Below are positions 40,207 to 46,647 of a stretch of DNA of 48,678 nt, piece after piece. Origin of the DNA: JBJELF01 sp051879015 (GTDB lineage Bacteria; Bacillota; Clostridia; Lachnospirales; Lachnospiraceae). Where the stretch lies: NCBI GenBank assembly GCA_051879015.1, contig JBJELF010000086.1:1-48678 (forward strand), written 5' to 3'. How positions within the stretch are numbered: position 1 is the first letter of the stretch; each line of letters begins with the position of its first letter. The translations under genes and the position numbers were made by a program. Under the pieces are notes generated by a model. That model did not search any database. It was not told the origin of the DNA and saw only the letters and a list, made by a program, of their open reading frames with translations.

Positions 40207-41661
40207 ATGTCAAAATGTATGATATGTGGGACAGAGAAGAAAAATGCGAAAGTATGTCAAAATTGCGGTTTTGATGAGACAAAAAACTTTATGCATTATT
40301 CTGCTGCTGTCCCCATTACATCAAAAATAGAAGAAAACTTTCAAAAGGATATCAGGACAGCAGTAGAAAAATCGGTTTCAAAACAGAAAGCGGTGCTTCA
40401 AGGAGATTTAATGGAGCTGCAGCGACAGATTGAAGTGGCGAAGGCGGCAAAAGAAACGGCGGAACGTGAGAGTGAAGAAAATAAATTAGTTTCAAAACAG
40501 AAAGCAGTGCTTCAGAAAGAACTGACAGAACTGCAGCAGCAGATTGCAGTGGCGAAGGCAGCGGCAGGGAATAAGAATCAAAAACTGAAACAACTGCAGA
40601 CAGATATAAAAGCCTTAACAGAGCAAAAAAGTCAGATGGAGCAGCTGATAGCAGATAAGAAAGAGAGTTATAATAAAGAATTAGATTCTTGGTATTCTAT
40701 ATATGTTCAAAATTTTGAGGAAAAGACAAAATTGACACAGCTGAAAGGTTCCAGAGAAACGGAAGAAAAAGCATACAATGAAATTGCAAAAAAACGGGAT
40801 GAGGCTCAAAAAGAGTATGATGAGATTGTTAAAAAACGAGATGATGTCCAAAAAGAATACAATACAATGGTCCAAAAACGAAATGCAGAAGAGAAAAAAT
40901 TGAACTCATTGAAATCAGGTACCAAGACAGTTATTATTACACTGATTATTGCGGTGATAGGTTTGGTTTGTGTAGGTGTGATAGATCCATTTGGAATATG
41001 GAGAAAAAATGATGCTTCATTTTCAGAAAATTGGCAGCAGGTAAATCAATTTATAGAGGAATTGGTGGCGCCGTATGAGACAACAGCGGAAATGGGAAAC
41101 ATGGAGGAAATGACAATTGGGCAAAAAGTTTGGAATGTAGTGAAAGCTCCTATTTGTGTAATCGGAATCCTCATTGCTTTGGTTATATTATGGTGTATTA
41201 TTATTATTTTATTAGATACATTAGCAAATAACGTACCTGCTGCAATGAGCACTAGAGTACTAAAACTGTTCGGTGTCGTATTGGGTATTCTGCTGAGTAC
41301 AGGCCTCTTTTTAGTGTGGTGTTTTATGATTGGATGGGTATCTCAAAAGGTAATGGTTGATATTACAATATTAGGACGGGCTTCTGTTTTTTTTATGATA
41401 ATAGGAAATGTTTTGATGGTAACATGTATATATGGTGAGGACATAGACGAGTGGGGATGGTTATCCTGGATTAGTTTGATTATGGGAGCTTTAATGGGTT
41501 GTGGATTAACAGAGCTGCTGCTGCCTATAGGAGTTGCGTGGATACGTAATAGTGCTACTGGAGATGTATTGATTAGTCAGGCATTAATGGTTGCAATAGG
41601 AATGATGCTGATATTCTTTTGTACGACATCTATTTTTATCAAAAATATGCTTAAAAAATAA
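40207..41661 (+). CDS. Zinc-ribbon, coiled-coil, six-TM membrane protein, copy A (cassette gene 9)
   Basis: This 484-residue protein has an N-terminal zinc ribbon with C4, C7, C17 and C20 followed by GFDETKNF. A coiled coil of about 170 residues (about 55-235) includes two copies of a 38-residue unit. About six hydrophobic helices follow from residue 240 on (TVIITLIIAVIGLVCVGV, APICVIGILIALVILW, VVLGILLSTGLFLVWCFM and three more). No catalytic motif or signal peptide is visible, so ribbon and coil probably face the cytosol. A second copy lies at 44258-45820. This is one of only two cassette products with clear membrane helices and could anchor the system. The ribosome binding site (GAAAGGCGG) is also shared with the second copy. 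Confidence 0.88.
   Translation: MSKCMICGTEKKNAKVCQNCGFDETKNFMHYSAAVPITSKIEENFQKDIRTAVEKSVSKQKAVLQGDLMELQRQIEVAKAAKETAERESEENKLVSKQKAVLQKELTELQQQIAVAKAAAGNKNQKLKQLQTDIKALTEQKSQMEQLIADKKESYNKELDSWYSIYVQNFEEKTKLTQLKGSRETEEKAYNEIAKKRDEAQKEYDEIVKKRDDVQKEYNTMVQKRNAEEKKLNSLKSGTKTVIITLIIAVIGLVCVGVIDPFGIWRKNDASFSENWQQVNQFIEELVAPYETTAEMGNMEEMTIGQKVWNVVKAPICVIGILIALVILWCIIIILLDTLANNVPAAMSTRVLKLFGVVLGILLSTGLFLVWCFMIGWVSQKVMVDITILGRASVFFMIIGNVLMVTCIYGEDIDEWGWLSWISLIMGALMGCGLTELLLPIGVAWIRNSATGDVLISQALMVAIGMMLIFFCTTSIFIKNMLKK
40378..40605 (+). repeat. Two 114-bp tandem repeats in copy A
   Basis: The unit starts at TCAAAACAGAAAGC and recurs at 40378 and 40492. The second copy diverges after about 80 bases. 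It encodes the 38-residue coiled-coil unit SKQKAVLQ...ENKL. The same unit occurs three times in the paralogue. Confidence 0.85.
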
Positions 41662-41714
41662 TAAATTCGAGCAGACAAAATAGAAACAAAATCAAGAAAG
41701 TGGGAGAAAACAGT

Positions 41715-42962
41715 ATGTGGATCTGTCCAATATGTGGAAGTTTAAATGAAACAGAAATGAAATGCAAGAACTGTGGTTGGGATCAAACCCAAAATTATCT
41801 TCAATATGACACATTAACTCCAATCAGTGAATCAAAATGGAAACAATTCCAACAAAAATATGAAGAGGATAGGAAAAATTACTGGATGAATGAAGTAACA
41901 AATCTTCCTTTTCATTGTGGCAGTCTCTATTGTGGTGCCTATGCAAAACAGGCAGTCAGTGTAGCGCGTAGCTATTGGAAGGCGAAACAGGCAGGAATCA
42001 TGTATCATTATCAGGCAGGTAATACTTTGATGGAGGGAAATCCATTGGATGAACGAGGATATTGTTATATTGATTGTTCCACTTATATGGGATTAGTGCT
42101 TCGAGGAATTTCGTTTGAAAATTCTTATGGAATTGTTTTGGAAAATAGTGGGAATTATGATTTGGCAGAATTATTGGGAGAAGAGACAAACCATTATCCT
42201 TGGACAGATAGTAATTTGAATGGTGATGAATTAGTGGGAAAACAAGTGCGTACAGCGGGTGATCTTGCAAAATATATGTATTTATCAGGACGATGTTTTA
42301 CCAATCCAGAGGAAGTTCGAGAAGGTGATTTGGTATTTTGTGTGGCAAGAAATCAAGATGGTACTTATAAGCGTAAACGTACATTTTTACATGTTTCTCA
42401 CATTGGAATGATTGCAGAGGCAGATGAGGGGGAGGTAGCTTTTTATAATGCAACAAATTATCCAGGCGTGGTGTTGCGAACTCGCCTAAGCCGAAGAGAA
42501 GATGTCGCTTTTTTTGCTCGTCCTTGTTATGAAAAAAGCATCGAAATGCCAGAATTTGATGAAACATTTAATTTACTGACTCCACCATGGCTTGATAAGA
42601 GGAAGTCATTTGGCAACAATGACGTAACGATGAAAAAAGATGGAACAATCTGTATTGACTTGAAGGATCTGAAACAAGGGGCAATGAAAGTGGATTTACA
42701 GCGTTTTTGGTTGGAAGCAGGAAGATACTGTCTATATACGAATGTGGAGTATTTATCCTATGATACAAAAAGTGATATATTGGGTGGAGGATTGACTATC
42801 AAATCTTGTGATACAAAGCGAGTGCTGGCACGCTATCGGACGGAAACAAAAAGTAAAAAAATAATATTTAGCGTAGAAAATAAAGTGGAAGTCAATGTAT
42901 ACATTCATTTAGGAATGAAAAATCAATCTATTTGGAAACCAGAGTTAGTTCGAATTGGGTAA
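41715..42962 (+). CDS. Zinc-ribbon protein with NlpC/P60-like cysteine peptidase domain (cassette gene 10)
   Basis: The zinc ribbon has C4, C7, C17 and C20 followed by GWDQTQNY, at the same spacing as in the membrane protein. Residues about 70-285 look like an NlpC/P60 papain-fold domain. The nucleophile is C121 in YIDCSTYMGLVL, the catalytic histidine is probably H229 in HVSHIGMI, and EGDLVFC precedes it as in the family. A C-terminal strand-rich domain of about 120 residues follows. Classic members cut peptidoglycan peptides outside the cell, but here no signal peptide or membrane helix is present and the ribbon starts at the N-terminus. A cytosolic substrate or another export route is implied. 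The ATG at 41715 is preferred over GTG 41700 because GGGAG sits at proper spacing and the next gene starts in the same way (MW-x-CP-x-CG). Confidence 0.82.
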   Translation: MWICPICGSLNETEMKCKNCGWDQTQNYLQYDTLTPISESKWKQFQQKYEEDRKNYWMNEVTNLPFHCGSLYCGAYAKQAVSVARSYWKAKQAGIMYHYQAGNTLMEGNPLDERGYCYIDCSTYMGLVLRGISFENSYGIVLENSGNYDLAELLGEETNHYPWTDSNLNGDELVGKQVRTAGDLAKYMYLSGRCFTNPEEVREGDLVFCVARNQDGTYKRKRTFLHVSHIGMIAEADEGEVAFYNATNYPGVVLRTRLSRREDVAFFARPCYEKSIEMPEFDETFNLLTPPWLDKRKSFGNNDVTMKKDGTICIDLKDLKQGAMKVDLQRFWLEAGRYCLYTNVEYLSYDTKSDILGGGLTIKSCDTKRVLARYRTETKSKKIIFSVENKVEVNVYIHLGMKNQSIWKPELVRIG

Positions 42963-42980
42963 GAAGAGGAGTCAAATATC

Positions 42981-44195
42981 ATGTGGACATGCCCAGTGTG
43001 TGGAAAAGAAAACGATATAGAAAACATTCAAAATAGCGGTTCAAAATATATTTGTAGCAGTTGTGGTTTTGATGAGAGTAAAAATTATAGAAGATATAGT
43101 ACACTGATTTGCTTAAACCAAGAGGAGCTAGACAGGATCCAAAAATCTGGCGGCATAGATTCAGTGGATAGATACTTAGCTGAATTTGATTGGATTCAAT
43201 TCGGAAATCGGTTGGAAGATTTATTGATGAAGAAAGAAACGCTTCATTTTGAGCAAAAAAAGTTGATTGACAAAGAGTTAAAACGATTAAGAGATGAATT
43301 GCAAGCAGTCTATACCACTCAACGGCTAATATTGGATTGTCCGAATTTGCGATGGCAGAATGAATCTATAAAAAAAGCAAGAGTACTCATGCAAGATAGT
43401 GTGGTTTATTATTTGTCTGATGATAAATCTTCTTATACCATATTAGGAAGTGATATCAAAAGAAGTTTTGTGAAAAAAATTGAATTTAGAGATTCTTTTG
43501 TCGGAATGGCAGAAGATGCATGGGATGTGTCTGAAGCTAAAAATGGAACAGTGGTGGCATGGTTAGAAAAACAGACATTAGTGATTGCGGGCGCAGGTGG
43601 ACCTGTTATTGGAAATACCGTTTGTGAGAGTTTATTTGCTGGATATAGCAATGTGGAGAAAATTGAATTTAATGAATGTTTTGATACAAGTCAAGTTATC
43701 AATATGAAATGTATGTTTGATGGATGCGGTAAATTAAATACATTGGATGTCACTGGATTGAATACGAGTCAAGTGACGGATATGAGTTGGATGTTTTGTG
43801 GATGTGCTAATCTCATTCATTTAAATGTTAGCAGCTTTGATACAAATCAGGTAACTAATATGAGTTGGATGTTTTGTGGGTGTAGTAGTCTAATTAACTT
43901 AGATGCTAGTAACTTTGATACAAGTAGGGTAAGAGACATGAGTTATATGTTTAAGGGATGTAGAAAGTTAACTGAGTTAGAGATTAGTGGATTTTCTACA
44001 AAGCAGGTAAACGATATGTCAAATATGTTGAATGGTTGTATCAACTTAAACTCAATTGGTAAACGAAAATTTTCTTATTTATTTGATACAAAAGATAAGA
44101 ATATCATGAAAGGAGTTGAGTTACTAGTTATAAAAAGAGAGGGCAAAAACAAGGTAATTGATAAGAAATCTTTTTGGGATAAAATACATTTTTAG
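42981..44195 (+). CDS. Zinc-ribbon protein with DUF285 (BspA-like) repeats (cassette gene 11)
   Basis: This 404-residue protein has an N-terminal zinc ribbon (C4, C7, C25, C28, then GFDESKNYRRY). A charged helical segment at about 60-120 follows, then about five repeats of about 25 residues at about 235-360. Each repeat carries a core like FDTSQVTDMSWMFCGCANL, the DUF285 pattern also seen in Mycoplasma surface proteins and related to BspA leucine-rich repeats. Such repeats bind proteins and are usually on the cell surface, yet this protein lacks a signal peptide. The ribbon links it to its neighbours. It lies 18 bases after the peptidase gene, with an AGAGGAG box before the ATG. Confidence 0.88.
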   Translation: MWTCPVCGKENDIENIQNSGSKYICSSCGFDESKNYRRYSTLICLNQEELDRIQKSGGIDSVDRYLAEFDWIQFGNRLEDLLMKKETLHFEQKKLIDKELKRLRDELQAVYTTQRLILDCPNLRWQNESIKKARVLMQDSVVYYLSDDKSSYTILGSDIKRSFVKKIEFRDSFVGMAEDAWDVSEAKNGTVVAWLEKQTLVIAGAGGPVIGNTVCESLFAGYSNVEKIEFNECFDTSQVINMKCMFDGCGKLNTLDVTGLNTSQVTDMSWMFCGCANLIHLNVSSFDTNQVTNMSWMFCGCSSLINLDASNFDTSRVRDMSYMFKGCRKLTELEISGFSTKQVNDMSNMLNGCINLNSIGKRKFSYLFDTKDKNIMKGVELLVIKREGKNKVIDKKSFWDKIHF

Positions 44196-44257
44196 AAAAG
44201 TAGAATGTATCAAACATTGGAGAAAACAACATTAGATAAATGGAAAGGCGGTACAAA

Positions 44258-45820
44258 ATGTCAAAATGTATGATATGTGGGACAGAGAAGAAAAATGCGA
44301 AAGTATGTCAAAATTGCGGTTTTGATGAGACAAAAAACTTTATGCATTATTCTGCTGCTGTCCCCATTACATCAAAAATAGAAGAAAACTTTCAAAAGGA
44401 TATCAGAACAGCAGTAGAAAAATCGGTTTCAAAACAGAAAGCGGTGCTTCAGAAAGAACTGACAGAACTGCAGCGGCAGATTGCAGTGGCGAAGACGGCA
44501 AAAGAAACGGCGGAGCGTGAGAGTGAAGAAAATAAATTAGCTTCAAAACAAAAAGTGGTGCTTCAGAAAGAACTGACAGAACTGCAGCGGCAGATTGCAG
44601 TGGCGAAGACGGTAAAAGAAACGGCGGAACGTGAGAGTGAAGAAAATAAATTAGCTTCAAAACAGAAAGCGGTGCTTCAGAAAGAACTGACAGAACTGCA
44701 GCGGCAGATTGCAGTGGCGAAGACGGCAAAAGTAGAGACAGAGCGTGAGAATGAAAAACTCAAACAACTGCAGACAGATGTAAAAACCTTAGCAGAGCAA
44801 AAAAGTCAGATGGAGCAGTTGATAGCAGATAAGAAAAAGAGTTATAATAAAGAATTAGATTCTTGGTATTCTATATATGTTCAAAGTTCTGAGGAAAAGA
44901 CAAAATTAGCACAGCTGAAAGGTTCCAGAGAAACGGAAGAAAAAGCATACAATGAAATTGTAAAAAAACGGGATGAGGCTCAAAAAGAGTATGATGAGAT
45001 TGTTAAAAAACGAGATGATATTCAAAAAGAATACAATGCAATGGTTCAAAAACGAAATGCAGAAGAGAAAAAGCGGAATTCATTGAAATTAGGTATAAAA
45101 ACAGTTGTCAGTATATTGATTATTATGTTGGTATGTTTTGGTGTAGGCGTGGTCTTATCGGAGAATTGGCAGCAGGTAAATCAAGTTATAGAGGTATTGG
45201 TGACGCCGTATGAGACGATAGCGGAAATGGAAAGTATTCAGGAAATGAGTATGGGACAAAAAATTTGGAATGTAACAAAAGGACCGATTTGTGCCATTGG
45301 AGTCATCAGTGTTTTAACGATTATGTTGTGTATCGTTGGGGAATTAGTAGATATATTCGTAGAGTCTCTTACAATAAGTAGGAGAATGCTGAAACTAATT
45401 AGTATAATGTTGAGTATTATGTTGATTACAGATACATTTTTATTGTGGTGTTTTATGATAGGTTGGGTATCTCGAACGGCATTGGTTGATATTACAATAT
45501 TGGGACGAGCTTCGGTTATTTTGATGGCGATATTAAGTATTGTGTCATTAGATGATATGCTTGATTTTAATATATGTAATGGAGGAACTTTATCTCGGAT
45601 CGGTTTGATTTTGGGGGTTGCGATAGGAACTTTTGTATTGACAGAGTTTGTGCTGCCTATAGGAGTTTCATGGATACGTGATAGTGCTACAGGAGATGTA
45701 CTAATCAGTCAAGTAGTGATGATTGCAATAACAATGCTGATAATGTTGTTCTATATCATAGATAATGAGATAGAGAGGATTAGCCGAAATAAAAAGAAAA
45801 AGTCCAAGAGTGTAAAATAG
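44258..45820 (+). CDS. Zinc-ribbon, coiled-coil, multi-TM membrane protein, copy B (cassette gene 12)
   Basis: This is a paralogue of 40207-41661. The first 57 residues are identical or nearly so, with C4, C7, C17 and C20. The coiled coil is longer because the 38-residue unit is present three times. About six hydrophobic helices follow, and these are more diverged from copy A than the N-terminal half. The start is placed at 44258 (MSKCMICG) by comparison with copy A and because GGAAAGGCGG lies just before it; the frame also opens at 44240, without support. At 520 residues it is 36 longer than copy A. The near-identical 5' halves suggest recent duplication or gene conversion. It ends the cassette; no clear terminator was found in the 177 AT-rich bases that follow. 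Confidence 0.87.
   Translation: MSKCMICGTEKKNAKVCQNCGFDETKNFMHYSAAVPITSKIEENFQKDIRTAVEKSVSKQKAVLQKELTELQRQIAVAKTAKETAERESEENKLASKQKVVLQKELTELQRQIAVAKTVKETAERESEENKLASKQKAVLQKELTELQRQIAVAKTAKVETERENEKLKQLQTDVKTLAEQKSQMEQLIADKKKSYNKELDSWYSIYVQSSEEKTKLAQLKGSRETEEKAYNEIVKKRDEAQKEYDEIVKKRDDIQKEYNAMVQKRNAEEKKRNSLKLGIKTVVSILIIMLVCFGVGVVLSENWQQVNQVIEVLVTPYETIAEMESIQEMSMGQKIWNVTKGPICAIGVISVLTIMLCIVGELVDIFVESLTISRRMLKLISIMLSIMLITDTFLLWCFMIGWVSRTALVDITILGRASVILMAILSIVSLDDMLDFNICNGGTLSRIGLILGVAIGTFVLTEFVLPIGVSWIRDSATGDVLISQVVMIAITMLIMLFYIIDNEIERISRNKKKKSKSVK
44429..44770 (+). repeat. Three 114-bp tandem repeats in copy B
   Basis: Near-identical units begin at 44429, 44543 and 44657, each with TCAAAACA(G/A)AAAG and in frame, 38 codons long. 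The third decays after about 95 bases. They extend the coiled coil and are prone to change in number by slippage or recombination. Confidence 0.92.
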
Positions 45821-45997
45821 CTCAAGCACTATCGTACCGATTAGATGTGGAATTATCACGAGGAATATTTATCAAAACAGTATTGGAAACACAAAATATT
45901 TTTTCTGATGATTATTTTACTTGCTAACTTATAAAAATAAAAATTCGTTTGATGATAAAAAATAGATGACAGTATGTCTGTGTAGAGAGGAGTAACA

Positions 45998-46618
45998 ATG
46001 AGACCAATTGCACATTTTAAGACGATAACAGAACACAAAAAATTGGTTATGCAGTACTGTTTTCGTGCAGGATTGTATTATCAGGGGATAATGCATGATA
46101 TGTCAAAATACAGTCCAACAGAATTTTGGGTGGGTGCCAAGTACTATCAAGGCTATCGCAGTCCAAATAATGCGGAGCGAGAGGATAGAGGCTACAGTGC
46201 TGCGTGGCTGCATCACAAAGGACGAAACAAACATCACCTGGAATATTGGATTGATTATTCGATCGAGGCTGATGGGAAAATGGCAGGTATGAAGATGCCG
46301 GAGAAATACGTGGTAGAGATGTTTTGCGACCGCGTAGCCGCCAGCCGAATTTATCTGAAGGATCAGTATCATGATGGTGCTTCATGGGAGTATTTTGACA
46401 GGAGTCGTGACCATTATATCATTCATCCTGATACAGCAAAACTCTTAGAGAAGCTGCTTTTAATGTTGAAGGAGGAGGGGGAGGATGCCACCTTTTCCTA
46501 TATTCGCTCTAAGCGATGTGGTTGGAAGACTGGATTTCGCAGAAAGCATGTCAAAAAGAAGCGTGAGGCAACAAATAACTGTGCAGTAAGTAAGAAAGAT
46601 TCAGCAAAAATTCGGTAA
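45998..46618 (+). CDS. DUF5662 family protein
   Basis: This 206-residue protein of unknown function matches the DUF5662 pattern. The conserved segments are HKKLVMQYCFRAGLYYQGIMH, DMSKYSPTEF, YSAAWLHHKGRNKHH, LEYWIDYS and MPEKYVVEMFCDRVAAS. Several conserved histidines and aspartates (HDMSK, HHKGRNKHH) could bind metal. The lysine-rich C-terminal 35 residues are probably disordered. It has its own GAGAGGAG ribosome binding site and is 29 bases upstream of topB, so it may be co-transcribed with it. I see no functional link to the large cassette, from which it is separated by 177 bases. Confidence 0.82.
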   Translation: MRPIAHFKTITEHKKLVMQYCFRAGLYYQGIMHDMSKYSPTEFWVGAKYYQGYRSPNNAEREDRGYSAAWLHHKGRNKHHLEYWIDYSIEADGKMAGMKMPEKYVVEMFCDRVAASRIYLKDQYHDGASWEYFDRSRDHYIIHPDTAKLLEKLLLMLKEEGEDATFSYIRSKRCGWKTGFRRKHVKKKREATNNCAVSKKDSAKIR

Positions 46619-46647
46619 ATTTAAGAAAGGATTCAGTAAAATTTATC

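Noticed and set aside
44403..44729. Minus-strand frame with a threefold repeated peptide
   Set aside because: It is the reverse reading of the 114-bp tandem repeats of the coiled-coil gene.
44429..44770. CRISPR-like repetition
   Set aside because: The 114-bp units abut each other without spacers and are in frame within a coding sequence.
30034..45820. Prophage or integrative element
   Set aside because: No integrase, terminase, structural, transfer or relaxase genes and no flanking direct repeats were seen; the tRNA-Trp gene is far away and not disrupted.
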